From contig CAAERF010000435.1 of assembly GCA_900758315.1 (NCBI GenBank), positions 1 to 7,351 on the forward strand: a stretch of DNA of 7,351 nt, given 5' to 3'. Position 1 is the first letter of the stretch, and the number at the start of each line of letters is the position of its first letter. A model generated the notes under the pieces. It ran no database searches. It saw nothing but the letters and a program-made list of their open reading frames with translations, and was not told the DNA's origin. Positions 1 through 7,263 of this stretch are shown here, in pieces. The translations under genes and the position numbers were made by a program. This DNA is from an uncultured Oscillospiraceae bacterium (GTDB lineage: Bacteria; Bacillota; Clostridia; Oscillospirales; Oscillospiraceae).

Positions 1-18
1 AGCGAGGATACCCTCGCT
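1..18 (+). repeat. Leader hairpin 1 (7-bp arms)
   Basis: Arms 1-7 (AGCGAGG) and 12-18 (CCTCGCT) are perfect reverse complements around the loop ATAC. The left arm begins at the window edge, so the stem may be longer. No T-run follows, so it is not a typical intrinsic terminator. It abuts hairpin 2 at base 18 and is best read as part of a multi-hairpin intergenic element. Confidence 0.6.
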
Positions 19-43
19 GTCCCACGGGGAACCCCGTGGGACA
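18..43 (+). repeat. Leader hairpin 2: perfect 26-bp palindrome
   Basis: Arms 18-29 (TGTCCCACGGGG) and 32-43 (CCCCGTGGGACA) match at all 12 positions, separated by AA. As RNA the closing G29-C32 pair would open to give a GAAC tetraloop on an 11-bp GC-rich stem. The sequence after it (ATTCC) is not a T-tract. Possible roles are an RNA structure in the leader, a dispersed palindromic intergenic repeat, or a dyad operator. The sequence shows only the palindrome itself. Confidence 0.75.
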
Positions 44-44
44 A

Positions 45-67
45 TTCCTCTCTGCCGCAGGGAGGGA
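45..67 (+). promoter_or_regulatory. Leader hairpin 3 covering the SD of the LuxR-type gene
   Basis: Bases 45-54 can pair with 58-67 around the loop CCG. This gives ten consecutive pairs, two of them G-U (46/66 and 51/61). The 3' arm holds the purine-rich ribosome binding site GGGAGG (61-66), which lies six bases before the GTG start at 73. If this stem forms in the mRNA, the ribosome binding site is buried. Translation would then depend on opening the stem or on low-level breathing. Confidence 0.5.
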
Positions 68-72
68 AGTCC

Positions 73-855
73 GTGACCGACAAAAGTGCCATCATCGTCA
101 AGCCGTCTACCGCACAGGCGTTTGAGACCCTTTGGAAACGCGGCAGGGTGCTCTTTTTCAGCGCACCCTGCGGCTTCGGAAAGACAGTGCTGGCCGATAC
201 GCTGTTGGATGGGCGGCCCGTTCTGCGGCTGAACGCGGCAGATACCGGCTTTGCGCTGCCCTCTCCGGAAGATGCGTGGGACATCCTGCTGATCGACAAC
301 ATTCAGGATATGCAGGAGGAACGGGACTGGCAGGCTCGGTGCGCGCTGATCCGCGAAAGCACCGACCGACGCTTCTTGCTGCTCTCACGCGGCATACCGC
401 CCGCCTGCCTGATGGCGTTTCAGTATCAGAAAAGGGATGAGGCGTGGCGCGAGTCGCTGACAGCGGCACTGGCGCTGGCGGAGGAATACCGCTTCATCCG
501 CACCGTCAGCGTTTACGGCGCGGCGGTGCTGCCGCTGCTGAACGCGCTGGAATGGTCGGGAAACGCGAAATGGCACAAACGGCTGATGGCGGATGTGCGG
601 GCACAGGCCGCCATATATCCCCGTTTTTTGCAGCCAAGGCTTTCCATGAGCGAGGCACTGACGGCAGCGGAGATGCAGGTGCTGCAGCTGATCTGCGCGG
701 ACAAGAGCAACGCGGAGATCGGGGAGATCCTGAACATCCGGGTCTCCACGGTCAAGAGCCATGTGAGCAGCGTGCTCAGTAAGCTGGGTGTGAACCGCCG
801 CAGCGAGGCCAGGACAGCCGCGAAAAAGCTGTGGCTCATTTCCGAGGACCAATAA
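73..855 (+). CDS. LuxR-family regulator of LAL/MalT type, internally shortened
   Basis: A predicted cytoplasmic transcription regulator of 260 aa. Residues 30-38 form a P-loop (APCGFGKT) and residues 71-75 (ILLID) a Walker B strand. LLLSR (102-106) matches the strand after Walker B in LAL/MalT STAND ATPases. Residues about 123-185, including the YRFIRTVSVYGAAVLPLLNAL segment, resemble the end of the helical sensor region. Residues about 196-255 are a LuxR (GerE-type) helix-turn-helix, with the recognition-helix pattern STVKSHVSSVLSKLGV. Known LAL proteins are typically 800-900 aa. Here the winged-helix and most of the TPR sensor are missing, with an apparent join near residues 117-121 (nt 421-435), and the frame stays open. 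GTG at 73 is chosen because GGGAGG lies six bases upstream; the next in-frame Met is residue 80. The frame has no stop back to base 1, so a longer start cannot be excluded. It precedes the surface-protein gene by 62 nt on the same strand, so it may regulate that gene. Family assignment is firm; function and integrity are inferred. Confidence 0.85.
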   Translation: MTDKSAIIVKPSTAQAFETLWKRGRVLFFSAPCGFGKTVLADTLLDGRPVLRLNAADTGFALPSPEDAWDILLIDNIQDMQEERDWQARCALIRESTDRRFLLLSRGIPPACLMAFQYQKRDEAWRESLTAALALAEEYRFIRTVSVYGAAVLPLLNALEWSGNAKWHKRLMADVRAQAAIYPRFLQPRLSMSEALTAAEMQVLQLICADKSNAEIGEILNIRVSTVKSHVSSVLSKLGVNRRSEARTAAKKLWLISEDQ

Positions 856-862
856 AACAATG

Positions 863-880
863 CCCGCACAGAGCGGGTTT
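863..880 (+). terminator. Weak intergenic hairpin with short T-run
   Basis: CCCGC (863-867) pairs with GCGGG (873-877) around ACAGA and is followed by only TTT (878-880). It sits eight bases after the regulator's stop codon. With five pairs and three T's it could at most attenuate transcription into the surface-protein gene; it may be incidental. Confidence 0.3.
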
Positions 881-904
881 CATATAGAGGTATACACATA
901 TTCC

Positions 905-912
905 AAAGGAGG
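905..912 (+). promoter_or_regulatory. Strong Shine-Dalgarno of the surface-protein gene
   Basis: AAAGGAGG is a near-perfect complement of the 16S 3' end and lies five bases before ATG 918. It fixes the start of the long reading frame and predicts efficient translation, in contrast to the buried site of the regulator gene upstream. Confidence 0.85.
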
Positions 913-917
913 ATCAT

Positions 918-992
918 ATGAAAAAAAGAGTTTTGAGCCTGTTCATGGCTCTGGCGCTCTGCTTCTCCATGCTGCCAACGGCGGCGCTGGCG
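918..992 (+). other. Sec signal peptide of the surface protein
   Basis: Residues 2-4 are KKR, followed by a hydrophobic core (VLSLFMALALCFSML) and the cleavage site ALA|EE after residue 25. The Asp/Glu/Gly-rich mature N-terminus that follows is typical of exported Gram-positive proteins. A Cys at residue 15 sits in the hydrophobic core rather than at a lipobox, so this is not a lipoprotein signal. Confidence 0.9.
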
Positions 993-3900
993 GAGGAAGC
1001 AGGCGCGGCACCGGACGCCGCAAATGCCGACAGCACTTACACCACCGGTGAGGATGCCGGGCTGGCTGGCGGCGAGGATGACAGCGCGCCGGACGACACG
1101 GACGGCGGCGACACTGACAGCAGCGGCAAGATGCAAGACGGCGAAGCGGATACCGCAGTGTCGGCGGTACAGGAAACTCCCCATGCGAACCACTGCGTCT
1201 GCGGCGGGAATGGAGATGTCAACGGGCACAACCATGACACTGCTGGCAAAGAGTGGACAGAATGGACAACTACCGATTCCCTGCCCAATTCTGCTGGCAG
1301 CTATTATCTGACGAAGTCCGTGTCGGGCGACTGGACTGTGCCAACGGACGGCGAGGTCAACCTCTGCCTGAACGGGCAGACGATCAACGGCAAAATCACC
1401 ATCGGCAGCGGCGCGAAGCTGACGCTGACCGATTGCAGCAGCGATAATTCAGGCAAGATCCAAGGCGGAGTGACCGTCAACGGCGGAACATTGGAACTGT
1501 ACGGCGGCACAATTATCGGCGGTGTGGAAGTCGGTCGGCATAGCAATCCTGCGACCGGCTCGGCCTTCACCATGTACGGCGGCACGATCTCTGGCAACAC
1601 AGACACCGGCGGTGTGTTCCTTGTCGGCACGACGAATGATACCGACCCGCCAAGATTTACCATGCACGGCGGCACTATTTCCGGCAACACCGCAGCCGCG
1701 CCCGACGGCGGTGGCGGCGGTGTATATGTGGGTGAGAAGTGCAGCTTCACCATGGACGGCGGCACCATCACCGGCAACACGGCCACCAACGGCAACGGCG
1801 GCGGCATTTATATCCACATGCTTGCAAATGTCACCATTTCCGGCGGAGAAATTACCAATAACAAGGCGCCCGCCAAGAATAATACAAGTTATGGCCACGG
1901 CGGCGGCATTTATTCGGAGAGCGGGGGGACCGTCAAGAATGTGACGATCACCGGAAACAACAGCAACTTCGAGGGCGGCGGCATCTATGGAAAAGGCACT
2001 ATCAATCTCACCGATGCCACCGTTACCGGCAACAATCAATATGACATTTACTACGGCGGAGGGGAAAGCTCATATCATAAGCTCACTGTTTCCGGCTCGG
2101 TGAAGGCCGGCTATTACGCCAATTATGCGTGGAAGCTGCCCATTTTTGTATCAGGCGCATTGAATGCGGATTCGGTCATCCGTGTGGGTGTGTATGACGG
2201 AATCAAGCCTGCCTACGGCAGCCAGCTGGCCATCGCGGAACCGGCAAGCGGCGTGAAGCTTAACGCCGAGAACTTCAAGGCGGACGCCGCCGACAGCGTG
2301 ACCAGTCTGGGCGAGGGCGGCAAGGTCTATCTTGTGCCCTGCACGCACGAGATGGACGATACCGGCTATACCTGCAAGAAGTGCGGGACGACATTCGACG
2401 CGCGCGTGGGCGATAGCGCCTATTATCAGACGCTGACGAAGGCGTTTGATGCAGCCAGAGGCAGCACCGTGACGCTGCTGCGGGATGTGACGCTCACAGG
2501 AAATTGCTCTGCTGCTTACAATTCCCCAGCGACGCTGAATTTGAATGGCAAAACTGTCAGCAGCGAGCGTTATTACATTGGTGTCGGAGATGGGAACCAT
2601 CCCAGGACTCTGACGGTCAAGGATTCCGGAACAGGCGGCGGAACGCAGGCGCTCGATGTCACGTTTTACGTTTCCTCCAACGGAACGCTGGCGGTTGACA
2701 ACTCCTACACCGGCGAGATTTCGCGCGTGGAGCTGCAGGCCGGCGGCACATTGGAGCGCTTTGGCGGCAAAATCGGCGAGTTGGCTTTAAGCAATGCTGC
2801 GGGCGGCTCCACAAGTACGGGCTACAATCTGAAGCTGTGGAAGGGCAATACAAACGCCTGCACCATCGGCAAGTTCACGGATAACAATAAGAGCAAGAGC
2901 CTCACCGTTAATGACCTGCTGGGAACCGACTACGCGAAGTGCGAGCTGTACGGCGAAAAGGACGGCGCATGGAGCATCGTTCCCAAGACGAAAAAAATCT
3001 CCGAACTGACCGGCTATACAGCGTACAAGGTGCAGTTCCCGGAGTGCGTCCATCAGTGTAGCGATGACAGCAACCCCGTGTGCTCTGTGTGCAACAAGAA
3101 ACTGTACACGAAGATCACCGCCAAGGCCGCTGACGGCACGACCAAGACTGCCTACTTCACGGAAGACAGTGCGCTGGAAAACGGCTATGTAGAGGCCATC
3201 CAGACCTTGAACGGCTGGAGCAATGGGGGCTGCACCGCGCCGACGCTGACCCTGCTGCGGGATATGTATGCTTTCGGCACCTCCATGCCGCTGACCGGCA
3301 CACTGACGCTGGAGGGCGGAACGCACACCGCCAAGAATGTGACGGTCGCTGAAAACGCGAATGTGACCTTTGCCAGCGGCAGCTATATCGGTGCGACCAT
3401 CAACGGCACGGCGACGGTGAAGGAGGGCGTCACATTCACCGACGCCGACGTCACGGTGAATGGCACGCTGAACGCCGAGGGCGGTACCTTCAATGGTCCT
3501 GTCGAATTCAATGGCAGCAGCATCGCGAACATCAGCAGCGGCAGCTTTACCAGTGATAGGGTGCATGGCGGCGTTCAGTTCAGCAATTATTCTGGCACGG
3601 GCACGATTTCCGGCGGCACGTTTGTCCTCGCGTGGTTTTACACCACCAAAGTCAAGCTCTCCGGCGGCACATTTAATGAAATCGTTAGCAGCGGAGATAA
3701 CAAACTCGCCGCCCTGCTGGCGGAGGGCGCGGCTTACTACGATCAGAGCGGTAACGCCATATCGAACAGCGGAGATTCAAAACTTTACAATGTGACTGTG
3801 AAGACCCATGCCCACACTGTGGATGCGCAAACCGGCATTTGCAGTGGCTGTCATAGACAGATGGCGGCGTCGCTGACCGTCGGCGGCACAACGAGCTGGT

Positions 3901-6900
3901 ACGAGGCCTTTGCCACTGCCATCAAGGCGGCGAACGCGGCGGACGGCGAAAAGACCATCACGCTGTATCAGAATGTGGATGACACTGTCTACGGGAAGCG
4001 GACCACCTATGAGCTGACCCGCGGGCCGGTGACGCTGGCGACCGGCGGGAAAAGGGTCGATGGTGTGGACCTCACCGCCAAGGGCATTTCTCTGACAGTC
4101 ACGGGCAGCAACGGAGGCTTCTATGTGACGGTGGACGGCAAAGACGCGGAATTGACCGTCAAGGACAAGGATACGAAGCTCGCCATTGTCACGGCGAAGA
4201 ACGGCGGAAAGCTTTCGCTGAGCAACGGCGCCTTCAGCCGTGTGGCTGTAAAGGACGACGGCAGCAGCGCCAGCCTCAGCGGCGGCATCTACGGCGAGAT
4301 CACGAGCGGCAACGACTATGTCAAGCCCTACGCGCTGCTGGCGAAGGGGTACGCTTACAAAAAAACAAAGGATAACCAATGGCTCCCCAACGCCAATTCA
4401 ATCCCGTCAGAAGTCACCGTTGAAAAAGCGCCCTACGCGGTCGAAAAGATCTATCCGAATAACGATACGGGCTACACCGGAAACTCGGCGTTTGCGACGG
4501 ACGGCAGCATCACGCTGACTGCGGTAATCGCGCCCGAAATGGAGGGCGTCACCTACTACTACTGGTGGGAGCTGTTTGACGAATCAAAGAACGAATGGAC
4601 CATAACATTCCGCAATGTTAATTCTGCGACGCATACCGGCGGGCAGAGCAAGACGCTCACGATTTCCGGGCTGCCCGTAGACAAGAGCTATCAGTACCAC
4701 ATTTTCGTCCAGTGCAGCAATGGCTACAATTGCTACAGCGAGCCGTTCACCGTGACCCGGCATCAGCATAGCTGGACGTACACGGCAAACGGCGCGACCA
4801 TCACTGCCACATGCCAGGCGAGCGGCTGCCCCAATGCAAACGGCGGCAGCGTGACCATCAACAAGCCTGCACACACAACCTACGGCGACGGTCAGAGCGA
4901 AAAAGCGACGCTGACAGAAAACAGCTGGCAGGGTTTGGCAGTGGATGAGATCGCCATCACCTACAAGAAGGGCAATGAAGCTCTGACCTCTGCTCCCACC
5001 AACGCGGGCACCTACACCGCCAGCATCACCGTGGGCGATGCGACCGCCAGCGTGGAGTATACCATTGCAAAGGCCGAGCTGACCGTCACGCCCAAGGGCG
5101 GTCAGCGCAAAAGCTATGGCACCACCCCCGATCCTGTGCTGGCCTACACTTCTACCGGTACAGTCACTGGCGAGACCCCAGCCTTCGATGGTGCGTTGAG
5201 CAGAGATCCGGGCGAGGATGTTGGCACCTACAACATCACAAAGGGAAGCTTGGCACTCAAGGACAGCGGCACCTTTAAGGCCACCAACTACAACCTGGTG
5301 CTGGACACGGCAGTGGTTACCTTTGAGATCACCAAGGGAACCTACGGCGGCTCCACTCCCACCACGACGGTGAATATTCTGAAGAATTATGCCGGTGTAC
5401 AGACAGGTACGCTGACGGCGGCCGATTTCTTCACCACCGTCCCTGCCGAGGCGAAGATCACAAATGCGGTTCCGAATGCTGACTCCAGCAACATGATGAG
5501 TATCGCGGGCGCGGATTCTTCCGGCAATCTCACCTACCGCAGCAAGACGAACATCACGGCTGCATCGGATGAGAGCTGGACCGTCACCATCAGCAGCAAG
5601 AACTATACGGACATCATCGCCACGCTGACCTTCAAGCTCGTGGATAAGACCGATGTCAGCGGCAGCATCACCTTCGCTGACGGCACCCTGACCTACAACG
5701 GCGCGGGACAGAAATACGAGAAGGCCACCATCAGCGGCGTCAGCGGCGGCACATGGAATTACACCTATGTTGCCAACTCCGGTACCGGCGCCAGTCTGGA
5801 CAGCGCGGGCCTCCCCAAGACCGCAGGCACCTACACCGTGACGGCCAAGTATGAGGATGACGCCCACATCGGCACCAAGCCCGCCACGCTGACCGTCAGC
5901 AAGGCAACGCCCACCGGCGCGCCCACCTGCACCAAGATCACCACCAGCGGCAAGACGCTGGCAGACGCGCCGCTGGCCATCGGCACCATCGCTCCCGCAG
6001 GCGGTACGCTTGCGTGGGATATGGCTGCTACCACAGTCGTTGCGGCGAACACCGCTTACGGCTGGACCTACACCCCGGCTGATACGGCCAACTACAAAGC
6101 TCTGACCGGCTCCCTTACGCCTTATGCGGTGTCCTCCGGCGGCGGTGGCGGCGGCAGCAGTGCAGCGACCCCGTCTGTTTCCGACAAGGCAGCCAAGGAG
6201 CTGAAGAATGCCAAGGAAGGCTCCACCGTCACCATTGACATGAAGGGCGAAACCAAGCTTCCTGCCAGCGTTACCAAGGAAATCGCAGGCAAGGATGTCA
6301 CCGTTGAACTGGATATGGGCGGCGGCATGGTCTGGTCCTTCAACGGTCTGGATGTTCCGAAGGGCGGTGTGAGTCTGGACCTCGGCGTTAAGACCGGCAC
6401 AAAGACCATTCCCGCCAAGGTCATCAACGCCCTGACCGGCGAGACGACGACAATTCAGCTTCAGCTTAACCACAACGGTCCCTTCGGTATGTCGCTGAAG
6501 CTCTCCGTTGACCTTGGCAAGAAGCACGACGGTTTGTACGCCAACCTTTACTTCTACAATCCCAAGAGCGGCGAGCTGGAATTCCGGAGTGCCGGTATGA
6601 TCAGCGGCGGCAAGGCAAGCTGGGTATTTGACCATGCATCCGATTACGCCATCGTGATCGACAAGGAAAGCCATGAGCCGATGACTTTCACCGATGTGCC
6701 TGACACCGCCTACTATGCCGAGGCAGTCAATTGGGCAGTCGCCAAGAAGATCACTGAGGGCGTCGGCAACAAGCTGTTCGGCTCCAACGATCCTTGCACC
6801 CGCGCGCAGATCGTCACCTTCCTGTGGCGCGCGGCCGGTTCTCCTGAACCGAAGGCCATGAGCACTTTCGTGGACGTCTCTGCGGATAGCTATTATGCCA

Positions 6901-7208
6901 AGGCAGTCGCATGGGCTGTCGAAAACGGCATCACCGGCGGCACTGGCGACGGCAAGTTCAGCCCCGATGCTACCTGCACCCGCGCACAGGCTGTGACCTT
7001 CCTCTATCGCGCATCCGGTGCGCCTGCTGTCAGCGGCAATGCAGCCTTCAGCGATGTGGCAACCAACGCCTACTATGCGGCGGCAGTCAAGTGGGCGGAG
7101 AAGAACGGTATCACCGGCGGCATCGGCGGCGGTCTGTTCGGCTCTGACAACAACTGCACCCGCGCTCAGATCGTTACTTTCCTCTATCGTAACTATCAGA
7201 GCAAGTAA
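918..7208 (+). CDS. Giant SLH-anchored beta-helix surface protein
   Basis: An exported cell-wall protein of 2096 aa. Visible order: Sec signal peptide 1-25 (AxA cleavage after ALA); Asp/Glu/Gly-rich linker 26-88; beta-helix domain about 112-470 with GGTISGN and GGGIY rungs; three related modules starting at residues 475, 710 and 964, each with a His/Cys motif, a short helix, a TLLRD-like strand and Gly/Thr/Ser-rich beta-helix; an Ig- or FN3-like segment about 1158-1280; MBG-like domains about 1340-1474 and 1575-1735; an intervening beta domain about 1474-1577; a Gly6 hinge 1741-1746; a pre-SLH domain about 1750-1915; and three SLH repeats 1922-2096, each with CTRAQ. SLH domains are known to bind pyruvylated secondary wall polymers, so anchoring is predicted to be non-covalent; no LPXTG sorting motif is present. 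There is no catalytic domain that I recognise. An adhesin, stalk or S-layer-associated role is inferred from architecture only. The start is fixed by the SD at 905-912. The preceding LuxR-type gene is a plausible regulator. Confidence 0.93.
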   Translation: MKKRVLSLFMALALCFSMLPTAALAEEAGAAPDAANADSTYTTGEDAGLAGGEDDSAPDDTDGGDTDSSGKMQDGEADTAVSAVQETPHANHCVCGGNGDVNGHNHDTAGKEWTEWTTTDSLPNSAGSYYLTKSVSGDWTVPTDGEVNLCLNGQTINGKITIGSGAKLTLTDCSSDNSGKIQGGVTVNGGTLELYGGTIIGGVEVGRHSNPATGSAFTMYGGTISGNTDTGGVFLVGTTNDTDPPRFTMHGGTISGNTAAAPDGGGGGVYVGEKCSFTMDGGTITGNTATNGNGGGIYIHMLANVTISGGEITNNKAPAKNNTSYGHGGGIYSESGGTVKNVTITGNNSNFEGGGIYGKGTINLTDATVTGNNQYDIYYGGGESSYHKLTVSGSVKAGYYANYAWKLPIFVSGALNADSVIRVGVYDGIKPAYGSQLAIAEPASGVKLNAENFKADAADSVTSLGEGGKVYLVPCTHEMDDTGYTCKKCGTTFDARVGDSAYYQTLTKAFDAARGSTVTLLRDVTLTGNCSAAYNSPATLNLNGKTVSSERYYIGVGDGNHPRTLTVKDSGTGGGTQALDVTFYVSSNGTLAVDNSYTGEISRVELQAGGTLERFGGKIGELALSNAAGGSTSTGYNLKLWKGNTNACTIGKFTDNNKSKSLTVNDLLGTDYAKCELYGEKDGAWSIVPKTKKISELTGYTAYKVQFPECVHQCSDDSNPVCSVCNKKLYTKITAKAADGTTKTAYFTEDSALENGYVEAIQTLNGWSNGGCTAPTLTLLRDMYAFGTSMPLTGTLTLEGGTHTAKNVTVAENANVTFASGSYIGATINGTATVKEGVTFTDADVTVNGTLNAEGGTFNGPVEFNGSSIANISSGSFTSDRVHGGVQFSNYSGTGTISGGTFVLAWFYTTKVKLSGGTFNEIVSSGDNKLAALLAEGAAYYDQSGNAISNSGDSKLYNVTVKTHAHTVDAQTGICSGCHRQMAASLTVGGTTSWYEAFATAIKAANAADGEKTITLYQNVDDTVYGKRTTYELTRGPVTLATGGKRVDGVDLTAKGISLTVTGSNGGFYVTVDGKDAELTVKDKDTKLAIVTAKNGGKLSLSNGAFSRVAVKDDGSSASLSGGIYGEITSGNDYVKPYALLAKGYAYKKTKDNQWLPNANSIPSEVTVEKAPYAVEKIYPNNDTGYTGNSAFATDGSITLTAVIAPEMEGVTYYYWWELFDESKNEWTITFRNVNSATHTGGQSKTLTISGLPVDKSYQYHIFVQCSNGYNCYSEPFTVTRHQHSWTYTANGATITATCQASGCPNANGGSVTINKPAHTTYGDGQSEKATLTENSWQGLAVDEIAITYKKGNEALTSAPTNAGTYTASITVGDATASVEYTIAKAELTVTPKGGQRKSYGTTPDPVLAYTSTGTVTGETPAFDGALSRDPGEDVGTYNITKGSLALKDSGTFKATNYNLVLDTAVVTFEITKGTYGGSTPTTTVNILKNYAGVQTGTLTAADFFTTVPAEAKITNAVPNADSSNMMSIAGADSSGNLTYRSKTNITAASDESWTVTISSKNYTDIIATLTFKLVDKTDVSGSITFADGTLTYNGAGQKYEKATISGVSGGTWNYTYVANSGTGASLDSAGLPKTAGTYTVTAKYEDDAHIGTKPATLTVSKATPTGAPTCTKITTSGKTLADAPLAIGTIAPAGGTLAWDMAATTVVAANTAYGWTYTPADTANYKALTGSLTPYAVSSGGGGGGSSAATPSVSDKAAKELKNAKEGSTVTIDMKGETKLPASVTKEIAGKDVTVELDMGGGMVWSFNGLDVPKGGVSLDLGVKTGTKTIPAKVINALTGETTTIQLQLNHNGPFGMSLKLSVDLGKKHDGLYANLYFYNPKSGELEFRSAGMISGGKASWVFDHASDYAIVIDKESHEPMTFTDVPDTAYYAEAVNWAVAKKITEGVGNKLFGSNDPCTRAQIVTFLWRAAGSPEPKAMSTFVDVSADSYYAKAVAWAVENGITGGTGDGKFSPDATCTRAQAVTFLYRASGAPAVSGNAAFSDVATNAYYAAAVKWAEKNGITGGIGGGLFGSDNNCTRAQIVTFLYRNYQSK
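1566..1835 (+). repeat. Three 90-nt repeats encoding 30-aa beta-helix rungs
   Basis: Related units start at 1566, 1656 and 1746, exactly 90 nt apart. Each encodes F-T-M-x-GGTI-S/T-GNT (residues 217, 247 and 277). A shifted, diverged unit follows at about 1830, and two more degenerate ones (VTITGN, ATVTGN) extend to about 2035. Between rungs lie GGGVY and GGGIY motifs (four copies). The GG-x-I plus Asn-turn pattern recalls right-handed beta-helix and Pmp-like surface proteins. The units are similar but not identical, so they are old duplications. Confidence 0.75.
2340..4370 (+). repeat. Three diverged paralogous modules within the surface protein
   Basis: Modules begin at residues 475, 710 and 964. 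Each opens with a His plus CxxC motif, then a stretch that looks helical (TLTKAFDAA, YVEAIQTL, WYEAFATAIKAA), then a strand of TLLRD type (residues 519-523 and 778-782; TLYQN at 1015-1019), then Gly/Ser/Thr-rich beta-helix. The second and third end in an LLAxGxAY signature (about residues 932 and 1139). The repetition is clear at protein level and weak at DNA level, indicating old internal duplication or domain shuffling. Confidence 0.65.
6138..6155 (+). other. Gly6 hinge before the anchoring region
   Basis: Six consecutive Gly codons (residues 1741-1746) flanked by Ser-Ser on both sides separate the beta-sandwich stalk from the pre-SLH domain. This is a flexible linker between the displayed part and the wall-binding part. 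The run uses GGC with one GGT, so it is not a pure repeat tract. Confidence 0.8.
6681..7208 (+). repeat. Three SLH repeats, exact 180-nt period
   Basis: Units start at 6681, 6861 and 7041 (residues 1922, 1982 and 2042), exactly 60 codons apart. Each has F-x-DV near the start, YY-x-x-AV-x-WA in the middle, ITxG(I/V/T)G, and CTRAQ before a (V/I)TFL-W/Y-R end. The TRAQ motif takes the place of the classic TRAE of S-layer homology domains, a common variant in Clostridia. Three SLH copies at the C-terminus is the usual wall-anchoring number. Confidence 0.93.
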
Positions 7209-7256
7209 CCGTATACTAACCCCGCAATAAGAACGGCGGCAAAGGATCACCATGTC
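7209..7256 (+). pseudogene. Possible downstream gene start cut off by the IS
   Basis: After the surface-protein stop there is no convincing terminator. AAAGGA (7241-7246) lies five bases before an ATG at 7252, spacing like that of the surface gene. Only ATG plus TC remain before the inferred IS end at 7257. Read on into the IS, the frame encodes just MSELHPIC and stops at 7276-7278. This would be an operon gene interrupted right after its start codon; its body should lie beyond the IS, outside the window. The RBS/ATG is visible; the interruption is inference. Confidence 0.35.
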
Positions 7257-7263
7257 TGAACTG

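Noticed and set aside
885..902. Possible -10 promoter element TATACA before the surface gene
   Set aside because: No convincing -35 hexamer exists 16-18 bases upstream, so the sequence cannot support a promoter call.
860..1051. 63-codon plus-strand frame starting ATGCCC
   Set aside because: It overlaps the surface-protein start in another frame, has no SD, and begins inside the small hairpin.
513..1235. 240-codon minus-strand frame spanning the intergenic region
   Set aside because: It overlaps the HTH end of the regulator and the signal peptide of the surface gene, both firmly supported on the plus strand. Its own product has no recognisable features.
1566..2040. CRISPR-like regular repetition
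   Set aside because: The repeats are coding, diverged, in frame and 90 nt apart with no short conserved direct repeat; they are beta-helix rungs.
7041..7208. Sortase (LPXTG) anchor at the C-terminus
   Set aside because: The protein ends in an SLH repeat (YRNYQSK) with no LPXTG, hydrophobic segment or positive tail typical of sortase substrates.
7209..7256. Intrinsic terminator for the surface-protein gene
   Set aside because: Only a 4-bp CCGC/GCGG pairing with a long loop and no T-run is present. The first strong terminator-like hairpin belongs to the IS end.
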